64,000 nt of DNA from Planctomycetota bacterium (GCA_018242625.1 JAFEBO010000011.1:26008-90007); one strand, 5' to 3'. Numbered from the stretch's first letter, positions 1 to 9,851 are shown. Numbers and translations are program-made. Notes: a model not told the origin generated them from the letters alone.

Positions 1-152
1 GTTTCTTCACTCCCGACGAGCGTAAAGCCGCAATTCTCGCGAGCAAACAAATCCTCCAGATTCTCTCCGCGCATCCGGACCTCATGGAACCGGAACTGGA
101 GAAATCGCTCCGTTTCACACTCTCGGATCTTCTGTGGCGGCTCGGCGCCTGA
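1..152 (+). CDS. C-terminal fragment of an unknown protein
   Basis: A reading frame is open from the left edge of the window (codons start at base 3) to a TGA at 150-152. The 49 visible residues end in LSDLLWRLGA and are rich in helix formers (DERKAAILASKQILQIL), which suggests a helical C-terminus. The start and most of the protein lie outside the window, so no family can be assigned. The next gene starts 29 bases downstream on the same strand, so the two may be cotranscribed. Confidence 0.5.
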   Translation, partial: FFTPDERKAAILASKQILQILSAHPDLMEPELEKSLRFTLSDLLWRLGA

Positions 153-181
153 GTCATTTTCACATGCTTTGGGGACCCCTC

Positions 182-631
182 ATGTCGCACAATCAGATTC
201 TCCGTCTTTCAACACTTTTGGATAAATCCGACCCGATCGAGAGGCTGCGCGAACGCATGCTGCAGCGCGCGGGAAATGAGAGTTACACCTCCATCGGCCA
301 CAAAACCGCGACGCACCCCGAAACTGTGCGGAGGTATCTCTCCGTCGGCGTTCCCTCGGTCCGATTCGTCCAGAGCTTCGCCGACGCGTTCTCCGTTTCA
401 GCGGAGTGGCTGCTGCTGGGGCGCGGCTGCATGAACCGGGAAGAAATCGTTCGAACCTCAATCGGCCGGGCCACCGTTGAACAGCTCATGCAGGCGCTCG
501 CCGAGCGCCTTGGAACACAAGAGCGGTTCCTGAGGGAGCTCGTTGAAAAGGCTCCGCCGCAAGCTCCCAAACCGCGTTCACTTCCAGCTCGCCGGTTCCG
601 GGGCGCTTCGAATTACACCCAGGGCACCTGA
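182..631 (+). CDS. CI/XRE-like helix-turn-helix regulator
   Basis: The ATG at 182 gives 149 residues. Residues about 17-82 have the layout of a phage CI-repressor type helix-turn-helix domain: IERLRERML, then a Ser/Thr-Ile-Gly-His helix, THPETVRRYL as the likely recognition helix, and the family's usual FADAFSVSAEWLLLGRG at residues 67-82. The rest is a helical region (residues 88-122, possible oligomerisation) and a Pro/Arg-rich tail. An upstream in-frame ATG at 134 would add 16 poorly conserved residues, so 182 is preferred. A TIR-like gene follows 14 bases downstream, so this protein may regulate a two-gene unit. The HTH call is firm; phage origin and target are inference. Confidence 0.7.
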   Translation: MSHNQILRLSTLLDKSDPIERLRERMLQRAGNESYTSIGHKTATHPETVRRYLSVGVPSVRFVQSFADAFSVSAEWLLLGRGCMNREEIVRTSIGRATVEQLMQALAERLGTQERFLRELVEKAPPQAPKPRSLPARRFRGASNYTQGT

Positions 632-645
632 CCCGGAGCGGAACA

Positions 646-1182
646 ATGTCAACGTCACCGCCAACCGCGCTGAATCTGTATATCTGCCACCGCTCGGGCC
701 GAAGCGACTCTCCGGCCCTCGATCTGGTGGCCGCACTCGAAGGACTGTCGCGCGGCCGCCTTGTGGCGCACTGCTCGGCAAACTTTGAATTCGGGCGCAC
801 CTGGCACGCGGACACGGCCCGCGCTCTCGATTCGGCCGATGTCATGCTGCTGCTGCTGGGCAGCAAGGATCTCGACTGGGACTGGTGGCTTTGTGAAGTC
901 GGGTACTTTTCCGCCCGGCACCCCGGAGCTCCCGTTCTCTGCCTGCACAGGCCGGGGATTCAGATCCCTGCGCCGCTGCAGGCATGGAACCCCGGTCCCG
1001 CCGACCAGGCGAGGGTGCACAGCCTTCTTCGCGACTTGCTCGTCGAGCCGCCGCATCGGCTCCGGCCCGACATACTCGAACCCGACAAGGCGCCCGTGCT
1101 CAAAATGCTGACCGGCATGATTCTTCGCTGCTGCGCCGCGAGCCAAAGCGCGGTCCAGGACGAGTCTTCCCGTCCCGCCTGA
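646..1182 (+). CDS. TIR-like domain protein
   Basis: This 178-residue protein has the order of elements seen in TIR/SEFIR-type domains: a first beta strand with polar residues (LYICHRSGRSDS, 11-22), a G-R-T-W helix start (50-53), a hydrophobic strand SADVMLLLLGS (63-73), and a D-W-W-L-C-E turn in which Glu84 sits where catalytic NADase TIR domains place their glutamate. TIR proteins either hydrolyse NAD or act as protein-interaction modules. No second effector or transmembrane segment is visible. It lies 14 bases after a CI-like regulator and its stop abuts the stop of convergent metF. A nucleoside 2-deoxyribosyltransferase-like fold is the main alternative because the two folds look alike in short motifs. 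Confidence 0.55.
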   Translation: MSTSPPTALNLYICHRSGRSDSPALDLVAALEGLSRGRLVAHCSANFEFGRTWHADTARALDSADVMLLLLGSKDLDWDWWLCEVGYFSARHPGAPVLCLHRPGIQIPAPLQAWNPGPADQARVHSLLRDLLVEPPHRLRPDILEPDKAPVLKMLTGMILRCCAASQSAVQDESSRPA

Positions 1183-1183
1183 C

Positions 1184-2125
1184 TCACGCCAGATCGGCGC
1201 TGCTTTCAACACCCAGGCTTGCGTAGATCTCACGCGTCGCGTTGGAGCGGTTCAGTGTGTACAAGTGGATCCCGGCGACCCGCTTGTCCAGCAGGTCCCG
1301 GCACTGCTCGGTCGCCCAGTGGACCCCGACCCGGCGCACGGCAGTCTCGTCCCCGCCCGTGCGGTTCATCGCCCGAAGCAGCGGCGCCGGATACCGGGCG
1401 CCGAGCGCCAGCTCCGACATCTTCTTCATGCCCGCGATCGATGTGATCGGCATCACCCCCGCGATGATGGGCTGCCGGATACCGGCGAGGCCGCACCGGT
1501 CTCGAAAATCCAGGAAATCGTGGTTGTCGAAGAAAAGCTGCGTCACGATGAAGTCCGCGCCCTCGTCGCATTTCGCCTTCATGCGCTCGATCTCGACCGT
1601 CCGGTTGGGGCAATCCGGGTGCCCTTCGGGAAAGCCGGCCACCCCGATCGCAAAGCCTCGCCTTTGCGGGTGCCTGCCCGCCTCATTGAATTTCCGTATG
1701 GCCCGGACAAGGTCTCTGGCGTGCGCAAAGTGCTTGTAAGGATCTTCCGCACCCGTGCCGCGCGGCGGATCACCGCGCAGCGCCAGGATCTTGTTGATCC
1801 CCGCGTTCGCATACTGCTGAAGAATCTCGTCGATCTGCTTCTCGTCGTGGCAGACGCACGTGAGGTGCGGCATCGGATCCAGCGGAGTCGTCGTTTTCAG
1901 CCGGACCACAAGCTGGTGGGTCAGCTCGCGCGTCGAGCCACCCGCGCCGTACGTCACGCTCACAAAGGTCGGCCGCAGCTTCTCGAGCGCCGCGATGTGC
2001 TTGTACAGCTCTTCCGCAGCCTCCGCGGTCTTGGGAGGAAAGAACTCGAAACTGAACGTGGTGCGTCCCTGCGCGAACAGGTCGCGAATGTCGCCGGCAC
2101 CGCTTGTCGTTGGGCTCGCCCACAT
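1184..2125 (-). CDS. metF: methylenetetrahydrofolate reductase
   Basis: The product reduces 5,10-methylenetetrahydrofolate to 5-methyltetrahydrofolate using FAD, supplying the methyl group for methionine synthesis. The 313 residues match the family's usual length of about 300. Diagnostic segments are FSFEFFPPK (24-32, containing the catalytic Glu27), FVSVTYGAGGSTR, ALRGDPP, and FIVTQLFFD. The ATG at 2125 is used; the ribosome site is weak. It lies downstream of ahcY on the same strand, separated by 78 bases that contain a strong terminator hairpin, so it is expressed by readthrough or its own promoter. With ahcY and the ArsR-methyltransferase upstream it forms a methionine/SAM recycling block. 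Confidence 0.95.
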   Translation of the reverse strand: MWASPTTSGAGDIRDLFAQGRTTFSFEFFPPKTAEAAEELYKHIAALEKLRPTFVSVTYGAGGSTRELTHQLVVRLKTTTPLDPMPHLTCVCHDEKQIDEILQQYANAGINKILALRGDPPRGTGAEDPYKHFAHARDLVRAIRKFNEAGRHPQRRGFAIGVAGFPEGHPDCPNRTVEIERMKAKCDEGADFIVTQLFFDNHDFLDFRDRCGLAGIRQPIIAGVMPITSIAGMKKMSELALGARYPAPLLRAMNRTGGDETAVRRVGVHWATEQCRDLLDKRVAGIHLYTLNRSNATREIYASLGVESSADLA

Positions 2126-2165
2126 CGTGAGGCTCTCGAAGAAATGCGTGCTCCAGCACGCCGGG

Positions 2166-2197
2166 AAAAAAAAGCCCGGACGCTTCCGCGCCCGGGC
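2166..2197 (-). terminator. intrinsic terminator after ahcY
   Basis: On the minus strand a GCCCGG...CCGGGC stem (2192-2197 and 2174-2179) with a 12-base loop is followed directly by eight T residues (2166-2173). It starts 7 bases after the ahcY stop, between ahcY and metF. A second small stem (CGTGCT/AGCACG, 2147-2160) follows immediately. Confidence 0.8.
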
Positions 2198-2203
2198 ATC
2201 GGC

Positions 2204-3781
<1,578 letters not shown>

Positions 3782-3786
3782 TCAAC

Positions 3787-4764
3787 TCATGCTTTCCCAG
3801 TCGCCCTGGCCGCAATCGCAACAAACAATCCCGGCCCCCGCGCGTCCGGATCAACCGGCAATTCACGAAAACTCATCGGCACAAGCCCCGCGGCGGCAAA
3901 GTGCGATTCCATATCGTCTCGACCGAATCCAAGATGCCGATGCCCCATCCGGTGCCGATACTCGCTCCGGTCGTGCCGCACCATATCGATCACGAGAACC
4001 CGTCCGGAAACTCCGCCCGCCTTGAGCACGCGGCCGGCCTCACGCAACGGAACTGCCGGGTCTTCCACATGGTGCAGCACCAGCCCGAACGCAGCGATAT
4101 CCACGCCGCCATCGGGCAGAGGCAGCCGGGAGAGTTCTCCCGGCACAAACTCCACATTCCGCACCCCCGAGAGCCGTCGTTTCGCCGCCTCAAGCATCGG
4201 CCCCGACTGATCCACCGCGATCACCCGCTTGACCAGCGGAGCGAGAAGCTCGGAAATGTTGCCCGTACCGCAACCAAGATCGGCCACGGTGAGCGGGCCG
4301 GCAAGCAGCTCGAGAAGCGCCAGGGAGGTGAATCGAGATCCGAACAATTCCTGCCGGACCGCGTCCCACTCACCGGCAACCCTGCCAAAGTATGCCTGGC
4401 TGTCGGTGCGACGCTCGTTCAATACCGCCGCCACCCGACGCGCATCCTCGGCCCGCTCGGCTCTTTCACCGGGACCCGCCTGCTCTCGGATCGTGAGCCA
4501 GAGCGCCCGAGCGGGCTGCGAAAGGTCGTCCAGCACCATGCGATAGAACGTCGCCGTGCCCTCGCTTCGCCGGACCAGCCACTGCGAGTCCGCGAGTACC
4601 TTGAGATGCCGGCTCACAGTTGATTGAGGGCTCTGGAAAACCTGCGCGAGCTCACCGACCGACAGCTCGTGCGTTTCCAGCACCTCAAGCAGCCGTAGCC
4701 GCGTCCGATCTGCCAGGACGGCGAGACGCTCCGCAACAGGAAGATGAGAAACCCTGCCTTTCAT
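3787..4764 (-). CDS. ArsR-family regulator fused to SAM-methyltransferase domain
   Basis: The 325-residue protein starts at the ATG at 4764. Residues about 5-80 form an ArsR-type winged helix (LRLLEVLETHELSVGELAQV, then SPQSTVSRHLKVL as recognition helix). Residues about 125-320 form a class I SAM-dependent methyltransferase domain with motif I VADLGCGTGN (160-169), IAVDQS, and LVLHHVEDP. Upstream of ahcY and metF, it probably senses SAM or S-adenosylhomocysteine and controls methionine recycling, like SahR-type ArsR regulators; that role is inference. A sigma70-like promoter and inverted repeats overlap its start. No ribosome site is visible and the predicted leader is only about 10 bases. 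Confidence 0.85.
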   Translation of the reverse strand: MKGRVSHLPVAERLAVLADRTRLRLLEVLETHELSVGELAQVFQSPQSTVSRHLKVLADSQWLVRRSEGTATFYRMVLDDLSQPARALWLTIREQAGPGERAERAEDARRVAAVLNERRTDSQAYFGRVAGEWDAVRQELFGSRFTSLALLELLAGPLTVADLGCGTGNISELLAPLVKRVIAVDQSGPMLEAAKRRLSGVRNVEFVPGELSRLPLPDGGVDIAAFGLVLHHVEDPAVPLREAGRVLKAGGVSGRVLVIDMVRHDRSEYRHRMGHRHLGFGRDDMESHFAAAGLVPMSFRELPVDPDARGPGLFVAIAARATGKA

Positions 4765-4810
4765 CCGTTTATCCGGATGAATGGTAGAAAGAAGCCCCTT
4801 GACCGTCAAG
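4761..4810 (-). promoter_or_regulatory. promoter and operator of the arsR-methyltransferase/ahcY block
   Basis: On the minus strand a -35 box TTGACG (4804-4809) and a -10 box TACCAT (4781-4786) are 17 bases apart. The -35 box lies in a 13-base inverted repeat CTTGAC/GTCAAG (4798-4810). A second inverted repeat with 7-base arms, TCATCCG/CGGATGA (4761-4767 and 4774-4780), covers the expected transcription start and the ATG. Both repeats are well placed for repression, probably by the ArsR protein encoded downstream. That assignment is inference. Confidence 0.6.
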
Positions 4811-4859
4811 TGTCCGCCCGGAGGCCGACATCGGTCCGGTAAGAACCGCCCAGGAAGGG

Positions 4860-5525
4860 TCAATCCGGCTGCAAGACAAAGCTCGGGCCGGGTATTTCGC
4901 CCAGTTCTCTGATCCGCTTTTGAATCTCGGGATTCTTGGGCTCAATGTAGAGGGCCATCCGGAGCCTCTTGAGCTCGCTCTGCTTATCACCGAGCGAACG
5001 GTAGAGGTTGGCGAGTTCCATTTGCGGCTTGATGGATTTTCCACCATCCAATTTCGCCGCGGTGATCAGCGCCAGTTTGGCCTCGTCGACGTTGCCCAGC
5101 AGAAGCTGATAGTGCCCCAGGCGTTCATAGTCGCCGGGACGGCCACGTTCCCGCGCTTCGCGGGTAAGGAACGTGATGAGCTCTTCGCGTTCATTGCAGG
5201 CGTAGAGAGCTTCCGCCAGCCCCTGCGCATAGGCCTGATTGTCCGGATGGACCGCAAGACACTGGTAGAACTGCTCGCGAGCTTCCTGAGGCTTGTTCAG
5301 CTTGAGGTACGTTTCTGCAAGCGAATAGCGCACATCCACGCCGTCGGGCTTGCGTGTGACATACTCCTGGTAGTTCGCCAGAGCCTTGTCGTACTCGCCC
5401 AATTGGTATTCACGATTACCGACTTCGCGCACCAGGTCGAGGTTGCGCTCGGCCTGACAGCCGCCTAGCAGCACCATCGCCATCACGCACGCCAGCATTC
5501 CCATCCGCACATTGCTCGACATCAT
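4860..5525 (-). CDS. TPR-repeat lipoprotein
   Basis: The start at 5525 (ATGATG, with AGGAG about 7 bases upstream) gives 221 residues. A lipoprotein signal peptide is evident: a short basic start, LACVMAMVLLGGC, with the lipobox cysteine at residue 23. The mature part carries several tetratricopeptide repeats (GNREYQLGEYDKALANYQEY; VRYSLAETYLKLNKPQEAREQF; ERLGHYQLLLGNVDEAKLAL; LANLYRSLGDKQSELKRL). It is probably an envelope-anchored scaffold for protein contacts. It precedes the ArsR-methyltransferase gene on the same strand with 95 bases between, but that gene has its own promoter, so a functional link is not implied. Confidence 0.85.
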   Translation of the reverse strand: MMSSNVRMGMLACVMAMVLLGGCQAERNLDLVREVGNREYQLGEYDKALANYQEYVTRKPDGVDVRYSLAETYLKLNKPQEAREQFYQCLAVHPDNQAYAQGLAEALYACNEREELITFLTREARERGRPGDYERLGHYQLLLGNVDEAKLALITAAKLDGGKSIKPQMELANLYRSLGDKQSELKRLRMALYIEPKNPEIQKRIRELGEIPGPSFVLQPD

Positions 5526-5631
5526 CCGAATCTCCTGACGATCCGCCGAAAATCGGCGCGGCCCTCTCATCGGCCCGACAGAATACGCCGCCGGAAAGAA
5601 CGCCGCCGTCCGCGGGCCCTTACGCTGAGAT

Positions 5632-6147
5632 ATGCCTCATCCCCCTACGGATCAGCCGATTGTGCGCGTCCGCCCCGCACGGGAGGCGGACGTCCCCTTC
5701 CTGCTCGCCATGATCAAAGAGCTTGCCGCCTACGAGCGAGAGCCCGATGCGGTCCGATCGACCCCCGAATCGCTCCGCCAATACCTCTTCGGCGAGGGCT
5801 TCGGGCGGGGCCCCTCGGCCGAGGCCCTTGTCGGAGAGCTCGGCGACCGCCCCGTCGGCGCCGCGATCTACTTCATGAATTTCTCGACCTGGTCCGGACG
5901 GCCCGGCCTGTATCTCGAGGATCTGTACGTGCAGCCCCAAGCCCGCCGGCACGGCCTCGGACAGCTCATGCTCAAAGAGCTTGCCCGCATCGCCCGCTCC
6001 CGGGGCTGCGCGCGAATGGAATGGTCCGTGCTCGACTGGAATGAACCGGCACAGAATTTCTACAAGACCCTCGGCGCGCGTGAAATGAGCGGCTGGCACA
6101 TCTGGCGCATGGACGCGGCCTCTATAGAAGAACTCGCCGGGCGGTGA
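5632..6147 (+). CDS. GNAT acetyltransferase, spermidine/thialysine N-acetyltransferase-like
   Basis: This 171-residue single-domain protein has the acetyl-CoA binding motif A (VQPQARRHGLGQLM) and the segments FSTWSGRPGLYLEDLYV and VLDWNEPAQNFYKTLGA, which closely resemble the SSAT/thialysine acetyltransferase branch of the GNAT superfamily. It probably transfers acetyl from acetyl-CoA to a small amine such as a polyamine or lysine analogue; the exact substrate cannot be read. It converges on asnB, with 4 bases between the two stops. The SSAT-like placement is well supported by motif order, but no polyamine gene is adjacent. Confidence 0.85.
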   Translation: MPHPPTDQPIVRVRPAREADVPFLLAMIKELAAYEREPDAVRSTPESLRQYLFGEGFGRGPSAEALVGELGDRPVGAAIYFMNFSTWSGRPGLYLEDLYVQPQARRHGLGQLMLKELARIARSRGCARMEWSVLDWNEPAQNFYKTLGAREMSGWHIWRMDAASIEELAGR

Positions 6148-6151
6148 GCCG

Positions 6152-8041
6152 CTATTCCCGCAGGCGTGCCGCCGTCCTTTCAAAGTCCATCGAATCGCCG
6201 CTCTCGATGCAGCCGAACCAGAGCGCCAGGTTCATCATCGGCCATGCCACGTTCCAATACTGCGACGGGTTCGCGGCCGCGGCCGTGATCGCCTCCGGGG
6301 TAAAGATCTCCGCGAGCGCTTCACTCTCAAGGATCACGCGGCGCATCGACCCGATCCAGCCGGCAAAAGGCAGCGGGAAACTCGCCTTCTCCCGCGCCAG
6401 AATCTCGGACGGCAGCTCCGCGCGAAAAGCCCGCCGCAGCGCGATCTTCGTGTTCTCTGGCCGCCGCGGCTCTCTTTCCAGAAATTTCTCGGCCATCGGC
6501 AACGACTCCGCGAACTGAGCCACCGTGAAATCGGCAAAGGGCGTTCGCCCTTCGACGCTCTCGAGCATCGACGCCGAATCGAGCCGCAGGAGCAGCTGCG
6601 CCAGATTCACCCGCCGCTGAAAAGCCAGATGGGCAGCGAGCGGATCATCGCTGTTCACCTGCGCTGCGCATCGATCAAACTCTGATCGGAACCACGCACG
6701 CACCGGTTCCCCCTGCTCTATCCGGTCTAGAAAGCCCGGCGTGAACACTCGCCCGTAGGTTTCAAGCCGTAGCCAGGCGTTGGCCAGCAGCTCAAATTCC
6801 CCCGGGTGCAGGCCCGGGTCCGACCGCACGAGCGCATGCTCGCCCCTGCGGAATTGGGCCGCGGCGAAGAGCGCAAAGTCATAACCGCCGAAAAGTTCGT
6901 CGGCCCCCTCGCCGCTCAGCGTCACGATGCACCCCTGCCCTCGCAGCGCACGCGTTACTTCATTGATCGCCACCTCGTTCGGCGTGCTCAGCACCAGCCC
7001 CTGTCGCGCCACCATCTCCACCCACCGCCGTTCAAACATCTCGGCGGTCACGGGAGCTTCCGTATGCGAGGTGCCCAGCCGCTCGGCCATCAGCCGCGCA
7101 AACGCAAAGTCGTCGGCCCCGGGGGCACTCCCGCCCTTGGCGCCCGATGCAAAGGTTCTCAGGGTCTCTTTGGACCCCGCCTCGCGCAGAGCTTCGCAGG
7201 CCGCGCTGGCGATAATCGAGCTATCCAGCCCTCCTGAGAGCATCGAACACAGCGGAACATCGCTCCGCAAGTGCCGCGCAACGCTGTCGCGAATCACTCC
7301 CGCTGTCTCGCCCGCTTTCCGCTCGGTCGCGGCTCCGGCCCACAGCGATCGCCGTTCGACGCTGACACGCTCCCCGGCGAAATGCACCCGAAACACCGTT
7401 GCCGGTTCCACGATCCGAACGTCCGCCAGAAGCGTCCGCTCTCCCAGAGTCGTCCGTGTCGTCGACATGTACGAGGCAACGACCACAGGGTCGTGAGCCT
7501 CTGTGATCATCGGGTGCAGCCGGACCGCGGGCAGTTCGCTCGCGAAGACAAACTCCGCCGCCCCGCCGCGGCCGTCCCCCACCAGGGCGTAATACAACGG
7601 CTTGACACCAAGGGCGTCTCTGGCCACCAGCGCCACTTTCCTCGTGGTATCGACAAAGCAGAGGGCAAACATCCCGCGGAGTTTGGCAAGCCCCGCCTCC
7701 CCCCAGGTGGCGAGCGCCGCCAGCACCGTCTCCGTATCGCTCCGGGTCCGAAAGCCGACTCCGACTCTGGAAAGCTCCTCGCGCACCTCGCGGTCGTTGT
7801 ACAACTCGCCGTTGTACACGATCACAAAGCGCCCGTCCGCCGAGGACATCGGCTGAGCCGCCTCCACCGAAAGGTCCACAACCGCCAGCCGGCGATGCCC
7901 GAGCGTGTAACCGTTCCCCTCGATCAGGCCGGCGCCGTCAGGACCCCTGTGCGACATGCGGTCCCGCATCCGCTCAACAACGGCGCGCCGCGACCTCGAA
8001 CCCCCAACCTCGCAATACAGAATGCCCGTAATGCCGCACAA
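6152..8041 (-). CDS. asnB: asparagine synthetase (glutamine-hydrolysing)
   Basis: The product makes asparagine from aspartate, ATP and glutamine. The 629 residues start MCGITGIL with Cys2 as the glutaminase nucleophile, followed by the class II glutaminase signatures SHRGPDGAG (30-38) and VIVYNGELYN (73-82). The synthetase domain has the ATP pyrophosphatase loop SMLSGGLDSS (266-275) and SGEGADELFGGYD. The start is a GTG at 8041, fixed by the need for a cysteine as second residue. No ribosome site stands out. Relatives can act in amidation of peptides or sugars, but nothing beside it suggests a biosynthetic cluster. Confidence 0.92.
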   Translation of the reverse strand: MCGITGILYCEVGGSRSRRAVVERMRDRMSHRGPDGAGLIEGNGYTLGHRRLAVVDLSVEAAQPMSSADGRFVIVYNGELYNDREVREELSRVGVGFRTRSDTETVLAALATWGEAGLAKLRGMFALCFVDTTRKVALVARDALGVKPLYYALVGDGRGGAAEFVFASELPAVRLHPMITEAHDPVVVASYMSTTRTTLGERTLLADVRIVEPATVFRVHFAGERVSVERRSLWAGAATERKAGETAGVIRDSVARHLRSDVPLCSMLSGGLDSSIIASAACEALREAGSKETLRTFASGAKGGSAPGADDFAFARLMAERLGTSHTEAPVTAEMFERRWVEMVARQGLVLSTPNEVAINEVTRALRGQGCIVTLSGEGADELFGGYDFALFAAAQFRRGEHALVRSDPGLHPGEFELLANAWLRLETYGRVFTPGFLDRIEQGEPVRAWFRSEFDRCAAQVNSDDPLAAHLAFQRRVNLAQLLLRLDSASMLESVEGRTPFADFTVAQFAESLPMAEKFLEREPRRPENTKIALRRAFRAELPSEILAREKASFPLPFAGWIGSMRRVILESEALAEIFTPEAITAAAANPSQYWNVAWPMMNLALWFGCIESGDSMDFERTAARLRE

Positions 8042-8140
8042 GCCGGATTCTATCGGATCGACCGGCCTGCTCCATGCTCATTTCAGCATCCGCACGCGGC
8101 CAACCCGATGCGGCTCATTCTCCGGTGCGCGGCAGGCGTT

Positions 8141-8599
8141 TCACACCCAGACCTGCACGATCACGTTGGGCTCTTTCAGCTTGCCCGTCCACTCTCCCAC
8201 CGTGGAAGTCGAGAACTTCACCTCGTGATCCGGGTGTGCATCCAGCCAGTCATTGATCTGCTTGTCCAGGAATTCGAGCGACTCGCCGGTCAGCTTCGCG
8301 TGAAATGTCTTCACATGCGTCGCACCCACGCCCGTCTTGTTCGTTTTCCGCTGCCACGAATCTTCGGTCTTGCCGATCCCGCCTTTTTGCTCGAAGGCAG
8401 TGATCTTCGGCTTGACCTCCGGACCTCCAAGAGAAGCAGCAGCCCCGGGCGTTGCCGGCGTTCCCGCGCCACTCACGCCACTGCCGCTCGTCATGCCCGC
8501 GCCGGGACGAAAAACGTTCTGCCCTCCCCCCGGCTGCAGCCCCCCGGTTCCAGAACCTCCAAGTCCATCGGGTGAACGATTCGCGAGATCTTGAAGCAT
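8141..8599 (-). CDS. small protein of unknown function
   Basis: The ATG at 8599, preceded by AGGAAAGGGG, gives 152 residues. The first 80 or so are Gly/Pro/Ser-rich and look disordered. The C-terminal 65 have a compact alpha/beta pattern (HVKTFHAKLTGESLEFLDKQ, NDWLDAHPDHEVKFS, EPNVIVQVWV). No signal peptide or membrane segment is seen. It starts 25 bases after the stop of the ABC-ATPase/phosphoesterase fusion on the same strand, so the two are probably cotranscribed. I do not recognise the family. Confidence 0.7.
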   Translation of the reverse strand: MLQDLANRSPDGLGGSGTGGLQPGGGQNVFRPGAGMTSGSGVSGAGTPATPGAAASLGGPEVKPKITAFEQKGGIGKTEDSWQRKTNKTGVGATHVKTFHAKLTGESLEFLDKQINDWLDAHPDHEVKFSTSTVGEWTGKLKEPNVIVQVWV

Positions 8600-8624
8600 A
8601 AAGACCCCTTTCCTGGTGGTGGCC

Positions 8625-9851
8625 TCAGCATACCGCGCCAGAAAGGAGCCATCGATCCCCTGCCTTTCTCTCGCCGACCCACACCACCCCCGTGCCATCC
8701 CGGCCCCGCACCACCGCCCGCACCCGGTCCTCCGATTCCACCAGTTCCACCACTTCCAGCGACGCGAGCCGGCGAACACTCCCCCGCCCGCCCGAGACCG
8801 GTCCTTCCCGCTCCAGATACTCCCGTCGATGGTCGCCGATCCGCTCGGCCTCGATCACGCCCGGCCGTTCGACGTCGCTCCCGATACTCAATCGAAAGCT
8901 GAGCAGTCCCGCCGCAGGATCGCGACGTTCCAGCATCCAGTCCAGATGAGAGGTCCCGTCGGGGAGATCGTGCCTCAGAACGACACACCGCCCCACCCCC
9001 TTCTCAGGTCTCACTCCGCGCTTCGCACCAAATCCCACCCGCGGCACCGCGGCGAGCAATCGTTTGGTGTAGTCGTTGCTGGGTCGGAGCAGCACGTCAT
9101 CCCGAGGCCCCGCCTCCACGATCCGACCCCTCCACATCACCGCGATGCGATCGCACATGTGCCCGATGACGTTCATGTCATGGCTGATGAAAAGACAACT
9201 CAGGCGAAAATCCCTCTGAAGATCCTTGAGAAGATTCAGAATCTGCGCCTGCACCGAAACGTCGAGCGCGCTCGTCGGCTCGTCGCAAACCAGCAGCCGC
9301 GGCCCAAGCGCCAGCGCCCGCGCGATCCCGATCCGCTGGCGTTGCCCGCCAGAAAACTGGTGCGGGAACCTCTCCGCGGCGGACGCGGGCATGCCGCACC
9401 GCTCCAGCAGCTCCCCCACCTTCCTCTCCAACTCCGCCTTCTTTTTCACCATCCGGTGCACAACCAGAGGCTCGCCCACGATCGCCCCGACCCGCATCCG
9501 CGGGTTCAGCGATCCCCCCGGATCCTGAAAGACGATCTGCATCTCCCGTCGAAGCCGCCTGAGTTCGGCGCGGCCCGCGGCAAACACATCGCGGCCCACG
9601 AACCGCACTTCTCCCGACGTCTGAGCCACCAACCTCAAAATCGTTCTGCCGACAGTCGTCTTTCCGCATCCCGACTCGCCAACAAGCCCCAGCGTCTCTC
9701 CGGGACCAATGTCGAAGCTAACCCCATCAACCGCCTTCAGAACCTCCCCTCGCCCAAGCCAACCCGAGCGTGGCATGAAGTGTGTGCGCAAATCACGCAC
9801 CGAGAGCAGCGCCTGCTTCGCCCCTCCTCCGGCTGGTTCCGCCTCCTGCAT
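8625..9851 (-). CDS. Opp/Dpp-type ABC ATPase fused to a LigD-like 3'-phosphoesterase domain
   Basis: Residues 1-280 form a peptide-transporter type ATPase like OppF/DppF: Walker A GESGCGKTT (58-66), Q-loop FQDPGGSLNPRM, signature FSGGQRQR (166-173), Walker B LLVCDEP, switch His224, and the family's YTKRLLAAVP. Residues about 285-408 do not belong to that family. They read RHDLPDGTSHLDWML, then IGDHRREYLEREGPVSGGRGSV, the pattern of the phosphoesterase domain of bacterial ligase D, with His294, His302, Asp304 and His341 matching the metal/catalytic positions. The frame is continuous, with no sign of a frameshift. No permease or binding protein is adjacent. The ATPase call is firm; activity of the extra domain is inferred. 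Confidence 0.85.
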   Translation of the reverse strand: MQEAEPAGGGAKQALLSVRDLRTHFMPRSGWLGRGEVLKAVDGVSFDIGPGETLGLVGESGCGKTTVGRTILRLVAQTSGEVRFVGRDVFAAGRAELRRLRREMQIVFQDPGGSLNPRMRVGAIVGEPLVVHRMVKKKAELERKVGELLERCGMPASAAERFPHQFSGGQRQRIGIARALALGPRLLVCDEPTSALDVSVQAQILNLLKDLQRDFRLSCLFISHDMNVIGHMCDRIAVMWRGRIVEAGPRDDVLLRPSNDYTKRLLAAVPRVGFGAKRGVRPEKGVGRCVVLRHDLPDGTSHLDWMLERRDPAAGLLSFRLSIGSDVERPGVIEAERIGDHRREYLEREGPVSGGRGSVRRLASLEVVELVESEDRVRAVVRGRDGTGVVWVGERKAGDRWLLSGAVC

